From JAFMDF01 sp965222705 (GTDB taxonomy: Bacteria > Bacteroidota > Bacteroidia > Chitinophagales > Saprospiraceae): a DNA stretch of 64,000 bases. Shown here piece by piece: positions 54,631 to 63,763 of this stretch. Every line of letters starts with the position of its first letter. Position 1 is the stretch's first letter. The stretch spans positions 1 through 64,000 of the forward strand of contig CBDCUO010000032.1 in assembly GCA_965222705.1 (NCBI GenBank), read 5' to 3'. The translations under genes were made by a program, and so were the position numbers. Under the pieces are notes generated by a model, which did no database searches, was not told the origin of the DNA, and saw only the letters and a program-made list of their open reading frames with translations.

Positions 54631-56337
54631 ATGAAAAACACGATTTTTTTTATCCTCTTTTGTCTTACCATTCAACTACCCGCCCAAAACAACAAAATAG
54701 TGGGTTATGTCAAACTCCAAAGTAGCGGAAAAACACCACTTGAAAATGTGGAAGTCTATGCTTTGGGTGCCAACACCGATTATACCAATGATAAAGGCTA
54801 TTTTGAATTAATATTTTCCAATAAAAAAGTGGGTGATTTGGTAGCCAATATTGAATTTTCTATGGATGGATATAGAGTCATCAACGAAGAGAAATGCGAA
54901 GGGCTCTCCATTCCCAAAGATCCTAGCCTTGTCCCATTGGTAGTAGTGATGAGTAGGAAAAAAGAATACCAACAACAATTAGCGGTTTATTATAAGGTAA
55001 TCATTGATAATGCGACCAGTAACTTTGAGGCAGAGCGAAAAGCCTTGCAAGCGCAAATCAACCAGCTATCAGATAAAGCAGCAGATGAGGCAGAAGAGAG
55101 AATTTTGCTAGCAAAAATAGCCGAATTAGAGGAAGAGAAAGAACAATTGATGGCACGAGCAGAACGTCTGGCAGAACAATTTGCCAACATTGATATAGAT
55201 GCCGCCTCTCAACTGGCAAAAGATGCCTTAGCCTTATTTCAAGAAGGCAAAATAAAAGAAGCCATTGCACTAATGGACGATGAGGTATTGGACAATAATA
55301 TGCGAGCAGCTAAAAAAGCCAAAAGCATCCACCAACAGGGCTTAGTACAAGCGGATAGTGCCATTCAGCAAGGTGTCAATAACTATATGATAAAAGCCCG
55401 AATACAAAAAGCCGATTTGCAATGGAAAGCTGCCTATCATAGTTACCTAAAAGCAATTAGTGGAGATAGCACCCACATAGATAATCTTTGGGAAGTCGCC
55501 TATTATGTATCGGAATTAAATGACCAGAAAAGAGCCATTAAATATTATCAACAAGCCCTTCGGCACACTAAAAATGAAATAACAAAAGCAAGCTTCTTAA
55601 ATAATTTAGGAAATCAATATCTTAATGGACATAAATATCCCGAAGCGGAACAAGCCTATTTGGCGGCATTGGAAATCAGAGAACGCTTGGCCAAGACCAA
55701 CCCAGCGCGCTATGAACCGGATGTAGCGATGACCCAGAATAATTTGGGAAATTTTTATAAGGCTCTAAATAATTATCCCTCTGCCGAACAAGCCTATTTG
55801 GCGGCTTTGGAAATTTATGAACGCTTGGCGAAGACCAACCCAGCGCGCTATGAACAGGATGTGGCGATGACCCAGAATAATTTGGGAATTTTTTATAAGG
55901 CTCTAAATAATTATCCCTCTGCCGAACAAGCCTATTTGGCGGCTTTGGAAATTTATGAACGCTTGGCCAAGAGCAACCCGGAGCGATATGAACCGTATGT
56001 GGCGATGACCCAGAATAATTTGGGAGTTTTTTATAAGGATATAAATAATTATCCCTCTGCCGAACAAGCCTATTTGGCGGCATTGGAAATAAGAGAACGC
56101 TTGGCCAAGACCAACCCGGAGCGCTATGAACCGTATGTGGCGGATACCCAAAATAATTTGGGAGTTTTTTATAAGGATATAAATAAGTATCCCTCTGCCG
56201 AAAAAGCCTATTTGGCGGCTTTGGAAATTTATGAACGCTTGGCCAAGAGCAACCCGGAGCGATATGAACCGGATGTAGCGATGACCCAGAATAATTTGGG
56301 AATTTTTTATAAGGCTCTAAATAATTTAGAGTTTTGA
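54631..56337 (+). pseudogene. Secreted TPR protein, 5' part, cut off by an IS element
   Basis: Signal peptide MKNTIFFILFCLTIQLPAQN, a carboxypeptidase-regulatory-like beta domain (KIVGYVKLQSSGKTPLENVE to about residue 110), a long coiled coil (about 115-190, ARAERLAEQF), then TPR-like helices. From residue 324 there are nearly identical 46-residue tetratricopeptide units (for example NNLGIFYKALNNYPSAEQAY then LAALEIYERLAKSNPERYEP). Five full units are present. The sixth is interrupted at 56324 and the frame runs three codons into the IS and stops. The intact protein would continue at 57924, about 1080 residues in all. It may still be made in truncated form. Confidence 0.85.
55600..56319 (+). 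repeat. 138-bp TPR-coding tandem repeats, left block
   Basis: Five consecutive 46-codon units with only scattered differences in DNA. Variation concentrates at a few codons (Y/R at the helix end, AK/AT, YV/DV, KAL/KDI/SDI). The right block continues after the IS at 57919. Near identity suggests recent amplification or gene conversion. Confidence 0.88.
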
Positions 56338-57918
56338 CAACTTCCTCTCCTTTCAGTGGGGAGCTGTTAAAAATAAAGTTAATATGACTTGGCTTAAAGA
56401 AGCCAAAGATCATTTATCAGGAGGCTTTTTCTTAACTTTTTTGACCACTTTAAAGTGTGGTCGCTCCTTTTTGATATTGCCTTTTCCTTTTTTTGAAGGT
56501 TTTGGCAAAAAGGGTGCTTTGTCAAAAGTTAAAAAAAGTCCTTCGGCTGAGCGACGAGTTTTAGCAATAGATAATTTATCAGGTTTCGGTGGTGGATTAG
56601 CCTTATTCCGTTCCCATTTTCTGGGGATAAATTCGACTTCATCTGATGCTACATAAAGTAACCAATTGGCTAATTGATTAATCAGTAGAAAATTATCTAA
56701 ATGCTGAACATCCTCGCAATCATAACTATCTAAGAACATTTTTTGCTTATTGAACCGAAAAGACGGTTCAATATCATAGCGATGCCGATAATCCCAGTAA
56801 GATTGCCCTAAAGAGATTTCGGTTTTTCTTTTTCCGAAAATACCGAAGAACATTTCTCTTTTAAAAACGAGTGCTCCTGTATCGGCATCTACTACTTTGA
56901 CACCTACTAAATCAAATGGTTTATGCTTCATACAATGACCATTTTTGGAACGAATTTTTAAATCGTTCCATCGATAAAGCTGGATAATTATCGGTCTGCC
57001 TTTTTTAGTAGTTGTTTCAAAGTGTTGTTCTTCTGAGCAAGGTAAATCGTAAATAGTGACTTGCTCTTTTTCATAAACTTCACCTGTTTTGGGAGCTTTA
57101 CCTTTATGTATTCGGGTCTGATTTCTCAAATAAAAACAGTCTTCATATACTCTTGGTGTTCCTCTTGGATTATCCCCGGCAGCAGATGTAAAAACTTTTG
57201 AACCACAGCGAAAACGACTGATACAGACTAAGTTATCTTCTTCATAAAGCGGACTTAAATAGCCTGCATGAGTATAACTACTGTCTGTGGTGTTGATGAT
57301 TAAATCATATTGCAAGCTCAGCAGCAAAGTAGGCAAAAGTGCCTTAATCTGTTCCACTGCATAACTACTTTCGGTATGTTCTAAAGGTACTCTACCTCTT
57401 TGTAAGGGTAAAGACCACTTAGATTCAGCCGATAAATTGATGCTTGATAATGGGTAACCTATTCCTAAAGGTTTATTCCCCTTGATTACATTATTGGATT
57501 TTTTGACATGCTGTCGATTTTCCAATGTGGGGGAATGTTCCTTTATCAAAGAGGTAACATCTGTGTGTAACAATACTCGTTTTTGCGGCTTTGCATATTT
57601 CAAACATTGTCCAAGTATTTGCGCTTTTCGGTAGTCATAACCTTTCTCTGTATATGCCAAATGATGTATTGGTTTAAATATACTAGAGAATTGATAATGA
57701 AATACTGGACTGTCACTTATTTGGACTAAACTATCAGCTTTCTGATAACTGGACAGAGCCATGATTAGGTTTGTTAGAGATTTGGAACGATTTATGTCCA
57801 TCTCTAATATGTCATGGCAGAATTGCTCGCTTAGATTTTTTTTTGCTTTTTCACACTTTTTCTAATGCAAGCACTCTGCCTTTTTTTTGCCCACCTCATT
57901 TTCTGTCAAAACTCTAAA
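56325..57918. mobile_element. IS4-superfamily insertion sequence (1594 bp) inside the TPR gene
   Basis: Perfect 15-bp terminal inverted repeats TTTAGAGTTTTGACA (56325-56339) and its complement (57904-57918). A 5-bp target duplication AATAA flanks it (56320-56324 and 57919-57923). Removing the element plus one duplication restores the TPR reading frame exactly (ALN followed by NYPSAEQ). It carries a single transposase gene on the minus strand. Confidence 0.93.
56410..57801 (-). CDS. IS4-superfamily DDE transposase
   Basis: 463 residues. The second half holds the YREK signature YRHRYDIEPSFRFNK (Y-2-R-3-E-6-K), and earlier acidic candidates are LLHTDVTSL and NTTDSSYTHAGY. A basic proline-rich tail (KKVKKKPPDK) lies at the C-terminus. 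The frame is intact, so the element may be active. It lies antisense to the TPR gene it has interrupted. Confidence 0.85.
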   Translation of the reverse strand: MDINRSKSLTNLIMALSSYQKADSLVQISDSPVFHYQFSSIFKPIHHLAYTEKGYDYRKAQILGQCLKYAKPQKRVLLHTDVTSLIKEHSPTLENRQHVKKSNNVIKGNKPLGIGYPLSSINLSAESKWSLPLQRGRVPLEHTESSYAVEQIKALLPTLLLSLQYDLIINTTDSSYTHAGYLSPLYEEDNLVCISRFRCGSKVFTSAAGDNPRGTPRVYEDCFYLRNQTRIHKGKAPKTGEVYEKEQVTIYDLPCSEEQHFETTTKKGRPIIIQLYRWNDLKIRSKNGHCMKHKPFDLVGVKVVDADTGALVFKREMFFGIFGKRKTEISLGQSYWDYRHRYDIEPSFRFNKQKMFLDSYDCEDVQHLDNFLLINQLANWLLYVASDEVEFIPRKWERNKANPPPKPDKLSIAKTRRSAEGLFLTFDKAPFLPKPSKKGKGNIKKERPHFKVVKKVKKKPPDK

Positions 57919-59478
57919 AATAATTATCCCTCTGCCGAACAAGCCTATTTGGCGGCTTTGGAAATTTATGAACGCTTGGCCAAGAGCAACCCGGAGCGAT
58001 ATGAACCGGATGTGGCTACTACCCAGAATAATTTGGGAATTTTTTATTCAGATATAAATAATTATCCCTCTGCCGAAAAAGCCTATTTGGCGGCATTGGA
58101 AATCAGAGAACGCTTGGCAACGACCAACCCGGAGCGCTATGAACCGGATGTGGCGATGACCCAGAATAATTTGGGAATTTTTTATAAGGCTCTAAATAAT
58201 TATCCCTCTGCCGAACAAGCCTATTTGGCGGCTTTGGAAATCAGACAACGCTTGGCAACGACCAACCCGGAGCGCTATGAACCGTATGTGGCGGATACCC
58301 AGAATAATTTGGGAATTTTTTATTCAGATATAAATAATTATCCCTCTGCCGAAAAAGCCTATTTGGCGGCATTGGAAATCAGAGAACGCTTGGCCAAGAG
58401 CAACCCGGAGCGCTATGAACCGTATGTGGCGGATACCCAGAATAATTTGGGAATTTTTTATTCAGATATAAATAATTATCCCTCTGCCGAACAAGCCTAT
58501 TTGGCGGCTTTGGAAATCAGACAACGCTTGGCAACGACCAACCCAGAGCGCTTTGAACCGGATGTGGCTACTACCCAGAATAGTTTGGGAGTTTTTTATA
58601 AGGATATAAATAAGTATCCCGAAGCGGAAAAAGCCTATATGGCGGCTTTGGAAATAAGAGAACGCTTGTCAAAAAGCAATCCGCAACGCTATGAACCGGA
58701 TGTGGCGGGTACCCAGAATAATTTGGGAATTTTTTATTTTCAGCAAAACCAAGTCCAAAAAGCGGAGGAATTTTTAAATAAAAGTTTACCCGTCTATCGA
58801 AAATTAGCCATCCAAAATCCCGATGCTTACAATTTGGAATTGGCTCGTACGCTAATGATTATAGGGTTAACTAAAATGGGAACAGCGGACGGTAAGGCAG
58901 CGATGTTAGAAGCTAAAACTTTAGCAGCGCAATATCCCAATGTGCCTTTTGCACAACAGCTAATAGATACATACGAGCAGTTTTATCTCCAACCTCCAGC
59001 AGAAAAAGAAAAAGATACCCCCAATCCGCTTATCACTCAAATAGAAACTTACGAGCAAAAAGTGGAAGCAAGCAGCAACTATAAAGATAAAGTACAATAT
59101 CAAGAGAAAGTGGTGGACTTATTAGAAAGACTATCTTCAGAAAATCCCAATAATGCCCAGATAACTAATTACACAGCCAATGCCTACGGAAGCATGGCAT
59201 GGTTTTATTTATTCACTCGTCAATTTAATAAAGCAGAAACGGCTGCCCGTATAGCAATAGATAAAACCGAAGAAGCGGAATGGGTAAACACCAACCTAGC
59301 CTTAGCCTTACTCTTTCAAGATCAGTATGAGGCGGCAAAAGCCATCTATCTCCGCCTAAAAGACAACCCTTATGGCGATGCTACTTATGCAAAAGTGTTT
59401 TTGGAGGATTTAGCGGCATTGGAAAAAGAAGGCATCACCCATCCGGACGTACAACGCATTCGGGCATTGCTCAAATAA
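57865..59478 (+). pseudogene. Secreted TPR protein, 3' part after the IS
   Basis: Downstream half of the interrupted TPR protein. The frame resumes at 57924 (NYPSAEQAY) with five more 46-residue units and one divergent one (NNLGIFYFQQNQ), then a helical C-terminal domain (KVEASSNYKDKVQYQEKVVD, EEAEWVNTNLALALLFQDQY) that forms further TPR-like helices. An ATG at 57865 inside the IS end opens this frame with a hydrophobic leader MQALCLFFAHLIFCQ, so a new secreted protein could be produced. I treat it as part of the broken gene; expression is unproven. Confidence 0.8.
57919..58743 (+). repeat. 138-bp TPR-coding tandem repeats, right block
   Basis: Continuation of the left block after the IS: completion of the interrupted unit, five further near-identical units and a degenerate last one. 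Together the two blocks hold about twelve units. Confidence 0.85.
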
Positions 59479-59496
59479 CTTAGAGGTTGGGAGAAA

Positions 59497-59532
59497 TTCA
59501 AGCCAATCAAATAAATGCCTTCGATTTTTTAA
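59497..59532 (+). repeat. 36-bp direct repeat, right copy
   Basis: Identical to 40837-40872, in the same orientation, starting 19 bases after the TPR stop and 190 bases before clpB. With the left copy it brackets 18.6 kb of accessory genes. Confidence 0.75.
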
Positions 59533-59720
59533 TTTGCCAAAGGATAATCTCTATTTTCAAAGTAATGGCCTCTAAGTAAACCCCGTTTTCTTACCCTTAT
59601 TGAGTTTACTAAGAGAAAGAATTTAGACCAGCCGCCTTAATTTTTCTGCTAATTTCACCTCAAAACTTTACCGGAAATAGTATTTTGCATCCAAAAATAA
59701 TTTGTATAAAATAACTTTTA

Positions 59721-62507
59721 ATGACCTACGACAATTTTACTATAAAGGCACAAGAGTGCATCTTGAAAGCCCAGCAAATCGCTGCTGGCTATGAGCAACA
59801 GACCGTTGATACTCCCCATCTGATCAAGGGAATATTGGAAACGGATGAGCATGTATCGAATTATTTGCTGGGCAAGACGAATGTCAATATTGCTAAACTC
59901 AAAAGTGAATTAACCAGAGTTTGTAAAAACTACCCGCGAGTTTCTGGTACGGATAAGCAATACCTCACCAATGATGCCAATAAGTCCCTGGCAAGTGCCA
60001 AAAAATTCCTAAAAGAATTTGGAGATGAATACATTTCGGTTGAGTTAATGTTGCTGGGTATTCTAAAAGGAAAAGACAAAGGTGCCAATATGCTAAAGTC
60101 TTTAGGAGCGACAGAAGGCGGGCTAAAAGCGGCGATCAAGGAACTTCGAAAAGGTACTAAAGTCACTGACCAAAATGCTGGCAATCAATACAATGCACTC
60201 GGAAAATTTGGAATCAACCTCAATGAAAGAGCTGAAACGGGTAAGCTCGATCCAATCATCGGCAGGGATGAAGAAATCCGTCGGGTATTGCATATCTTGT
60301 CCCGAAGAAAAAAGAATAATCCAATTTTAATCGGAGAGCCGGGCGTTGGAAAAACCGCTATTGTGGAAGGCATTGCTTGGAGAATCGTCAATCAGGATGT
60401 GCCAGAAAATTTGCGAAGCAAAAAAATCTATACCCTGGATATTGCCGGCTTAATTGCTGGCGCAAAATATAAGGGAGAATTCGAGGAAAGACTCAAAGCA
60501 GTCATCAAGGAAGTATCCACTTCTGACGGAGAAATCTTGCTCTTTATTGACGAAATACATACACTGATCGGCGCAGGCGGTGGCAGTGGCGCAATGGATG
60601 CTGCCAATATTTTAAAACCCGCCTTGGCAAGAGGGGAGTTGCATGCCATTGGTGCAACCACATTGGATGAGTATCAAAAATATTTTGAAAAAGACAAAGC
60701 GCTGGTTCGCCGTTTCCAAACCGTTTTGATAGAAGAACCAAGCTTAGAAGATACCATTTCCATTTTGCGCGGGTTGCAGGAACGCTATGAAGTTTATCAC
60801 AAAATTGATATTTTAGATGAGGCCCTGATTGCGGCAGCAGAACTCTCCCACCGCTATATTTCTGACCGACATTTACCAGATAAAGCGATTGATTTAATTG
60901 ACGAAGCGGCAGCCAAATTGCGCTTGGAATTGGATTCCGTGCCGGAAGAAATTGACGAATGGGATAGAAAAGTACGGCAATTAGAGATTGAAAAAGAAGC
61001 CTTCAAACGAGAAAATGACACTAAAAAAATCAAAGCTATTAATGAACAAATCGCCAATGCTAGAGAAAAACTGGATAGCCTGAAAGCTGCCTGGAAAGGG
61101 GAAAAAGAAATCGTGGATACGGTTCAAAATATTAAAAAAACAATCGAAGAACTAGAATTAGAAGCGGCACAAGCTGAACGAGAAAGTGATTACGAAACGG
61201 TTGCCAAAATTCGTTATGGCAAAATCAAGGAAGAAGAAGCCAGACTAAAAATTGCCGAAGAAAAATTGGACAAGTTAGCTGATGAATCTCGGTTTACCAA
61301 CGAGGAAGTCACTGCCAATGACGTTGCCGAAGTCGTCGCTCGCTGGACGGGAATCCCCGTTGCGAAAATGCTTCAGAGTGAGAAAGATAAATTGCTCAAC
61401 TTGGAGGGAGAGATAGGAAAACGACTGATTGGACAAATTGAAGCGGTTACAGCCGTTTCTGATGCGGTCCGACGAAGTCGGTCAGGGCTGCAAGATGCCG
61501 GCCGGCCAATCGGCTCTTTTATTTTTCTTGGTCCGACTGGAGTGGGTAAAACGGAACTGGCTAAATCGCTTGCCGAAGTGCTTTTCGATGATGAAAAAGC
61601 CATTACGCGCATTGATATGAGCGAATATCAAGAACGGCATGCCGTATCTCGCCTCGTAGGTGCGCCTCCAGGCTATGTCGGTTATGATGAAGGCGGGCAA
61701 TTGACAGAGGCGGTTCGCAGAAGACCTTATTCCATTATATTATTGGACGAAATCGAAAAGGCGCATCCCGATACTTTTAATGTTTTATTGCAAGTGTTGG
61801 ACGATGGCCGTTTGACGGACAATCGGGGGCGGGTGGCCGATTTTAAAAATACCATTATTATCATGACTTCCAATATGGGGGCAGATATTATTTTGGAAAA
61901 TTTTGAAGACCTCGAAGCCGTGGGAGAAAAACATCGAGCAGATATTTTGGAAACGACCAAATTGGAAGTGTTTGATTTGTTGAAGGAACACCTTCGCCCT
62001 GAATTTTTGAACCGGATTGACGAAAAAATCATGTTTCTGCCATTAACCAGAGAAGAAATTAAGAAGATTTTGGGGTTGCTTTTAAGAAAAACCCGGAAAA
62101 TGCTCGCCAAGCAAGAATTGCAACTGGAAATCAGTGAAAAAGCACTCAACCTATTGGCTGATTTGGGGTATGACCCGCAGTTTGGAGCGAGACCTATGAA
62201 GCGCGTGCTACAAAAAGAAATTGTGGATCAATTGTCCAAATATTTATTGTCTGGAAAATTTGCCGCAGGGGATACTATTTTAGTGGATAAAGACGCTAAA
62301 GGCTTAACTTTTAGTGAGAAAAAAACGGGTACTACCGCAGGCAAAAAAGAAGTAACAGAAAAGAAAAAAGCGGTTGCCAAATCAAAGGAAGATGCCAAAG
62401 CCGTCCAGCGAAAAAAACAATTAAAAGATTTGGAAAAAGCGACAAAAGATGTAATGGATTCCGTCAAGAAGGTAGAAAAAGATAAGAAAGATAAGGGGGC
62501 AAAATGA
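59721..62507 (+). CDS. clpB: ClpB-type AAA+ disaggregase with a lysine-rich C-terminal extension
   Basis: 928 residues. N-terminal Clp repeat domain, AAA1 (Walker A GEPGVGKTA, Walker B LLFIDEIHT), a long coiled-coil middle domain (about 400-520, DRKVRQLEIEKEAFK), AAA2 (GPTGVGKTE, GAPPGYVGYDEGG) and the small C-terminal domain. The M-domain length fits ClpB rather than ClpC. It refolds aggregated proteins with DnaK. About 65 extra residues at the end are almost all Lys, Glu, Ala and Asp (KKKAVAKSKEDAKAV). Confidence 0.92.
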   Translation: MTYDNFTIKAQECILKAQQIAAGYEQQTVDTPHLIKGILETDEHVSNYLLGKTNVNIAKLKSELTRVCKNYPRVSGTDKQYLTNDANKSLASAKKFLKEFGDEYISVELMLLGILKGKDKGANMLKSLGATEGGLKAAIKELRKGTKVTDQNAGNQYNALGKFGINLNERAETGKLDPIIGRDEEIRRVLHILSRRKKNNPILIGEPGVGKTAIVEGIAWRIVNQDVPENLRSKKIYTLDIAGLIAGAKYKGEFEERLKAVIKEVSTSDGEILLFIDEIHTLIGAGGGSGAMDAANILKPALARGELHAIGATTLDEYQKYFEKDKALVRRFQTVLIEEPSLEDTISILRGLQERYEVYHKIDILDEALIAAAELSHRYISDRHLPDKAIDLIDEAAAKLRLELDSVPEEIDEWDRKVRQLEIEKEAFKRENDTKKIKAINEQIANAREKLDSLKAAWKGEKEIVDTVQNIKKTIEELELEAAQAERESDYETVAKIRYGKIKEEEARLKIAEEKLDKLADESRFTNEEVTANDVAEVVARWTGIPVAKMLQSEKDKLLNLEGEIGKRLIGQIEAVTAVSDAVRRSRSGLQDAGRPIGSFIFLGPTGVGKTELAKSLAEVLFDDEKAITRIDMSEYQERHAVSRLVGAPPGYVGYDEGGQLTEAVRRRPYSIILLDEIEKAHPDTFNVLLQVLDDGRLTDNRGRVADFKNTIIIMTSNMGADIILENFEDLEAVGEKHRADILETTKLEVFDLLKEHLRPEFLNRIDEKIMFLPLTREEIKKILGLLLRKTRKMLAKQELQLEISEKALNLLADLGYDPQFGARPMKRVLQKEIVDQLSKYLLSGKFAAGDTILVDKDAKGLTFSEKKTGTTAGKKEVTEKKKAVAKSKEDAKAVQRKKQLKDLEKATKDVMDSVKKVEKDKKDKGAK

Positions 62508-62515
62508 GGCGACAA

Positions 62516-63760
62516 TCAAGAAGCCTCTTCCCAAATTTGTACCAACTCTACCAAAGCTGCTACTGCCTTCTCCATATCCTGCCGGCTCACCCACTCTTCG
62601 GGCGAGTGAAAGGCATGTCCACCGGTAAAAATATTTGGACAGGGCAATCCCATAAAAGACAGCCTTGAGCCGTCCGTGCCGCCCCGAATGGCACGGCACT
62701 TGGGGGTCATACCTGCGCGGCGAATGGCCTCCAAGGCATATTCCACAACTTGAGGGTGCTGATCCAGGATTTTTTTCATGTTTCTGTATTGCTCTCTTAC
62801 TTCGAATGTAGCGGTAGAATTAGGATAATTTTTTAAAACCTGATCCATAATTTGCTTCAATTCGGCTTCGTATTCCTGCAATTTTTCATCCATAAAGTCC
62901 CTGATAATGAATTGGATAACTGCCTGCTCGGTATTGCCTTCCATAGTGATAGGGTGGAGGAAGCCCTCCTTCCCTTCAGTTGTTTCAGGCGATAGCCGTC
63001 CTTGGGGTAAATTAGCTAGTATTTCGCCGGCAATTTTTAAGGAATTTTCCATTTTTCCTTTGGCTAAACCCGGATGAATACCAACGCCCTTAATAGTAAT
63101 AATTACACGGTCTGCGGAGAAAGTTTCATCCTCCAGGGTGCCCCTTTGTTCCCCGTCAACAGTGTAGCCAAAATCAGCTCCCAATTTGTCCAAATCTACG
63201 TGATCCGCTCCTTTGCCGATTTCTTCGTCAGGTGTAAAAAGCAAGCGAATTTTTCCATGTTTGATAGCTGGATGTTGGGTCAATTGATAAGCCATGTCCA
63301 TTATTTCGGCGAGTCCGGCTTTATCGTCTGCGCCTAGAAGTGTTTTGCCACTTGCCGTAACCAAATCATGCCCCACTTGATCTTCCAAATCGGGATGATT
63401 ACTTTTTTTAATAATAATATTTTTATTATTTGGCAAGGCAATATTCGAACCATCATAATTTTTATGTACAATTGGTTGGACGTTTTTTCCACTAGCATCT
63501 GGCGAAGTATCCATGTGGGAACAAAAGCAAATAACCGGCACCTTGTTCTTATGGGTATTGGAAGGAATGGTGGCATAAACGTAACCATATTCATCTAAAT
63601 GGGCATCGGAAATACCCATTTCGTGCAGTTCTTTGACCAGGAGCCGCCCTAGGTTTTTTTGTTTTTCTGTAGAAGGGAAGGTGTCCGACTTTGGGTCAGA
63701 CTGCGTATCAATAGTGACATATTTTAGGAAGCGGTCAAGAACAGTGTGCTTGAATTTCAT
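62516..63760 (-). CDS. pepT: Peptidase T (tripeptide aminopeptidase)
   Basis: 414 residues, M20B di-zinc peptidase. Metal sites in CSHMDTSPD and LGADDKAGLAEI, catalytic Glu in TPDEEIGKGADH, and C-terminal RGGTDGSRLSFMGLPCPNIF. It releases the N-terminal residue of tripeptides in the cytoplasm. Convergent with clpB, 8 bases between stops. Three bases separate its start from the upstream gene's stop. Confidence 0.95.
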   Translation of the reverse strand: MKFKHTVLDRFLKYVTIDTQSDPKSDTFPSTEKQKNLGRLLVKELHEMGISDAHLDEYGYVYATIPSNTHKNKVPVICFCSHMDTSPDASGKNVQPIVHKNYDGSNIALPNNKNIIIKKSNHPDLEDQVGHDLVTASGKTLLGADDKAGLAEIMDMAYQLTQHPAIKHGKIRLLFTPDEEIGKGADHVDLDKLGADFGYTVDGEQRGTLEDETFSADRVIITIKGVGIHPGLAKGKMENSLKIAGEILANLPQGRLSPETTEGKEGFLHPITMEGNTEQAVIQFIIRDFMDEKLQEYEAELKQIMDQVLKNYPNSTATFEVREQYRNMKKILDQHPQVVEYALEAIRRAGMTPKCRAIRGGTDGSRLSFMGLPCPNIFTGGHAFHSPEEWVSRQDMEKAVAALVELVQIWEEAS

Positions 63761-63763
63761 AGG

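Noticed and set aside
55676..56413. 245-residue ORF antisense to the TPR repeats
   Set aside because: It is a mirror of the 138-bp tandem repeats: its own protein repeats with the same period, has no start context and no family, and runs into the IS.
55600..58743. CRISPR-like repeat array
   Set aside because: Repeats are contiguous, 138 bases long and encode TPR protein in frame; there are no spacers and no cas genes.
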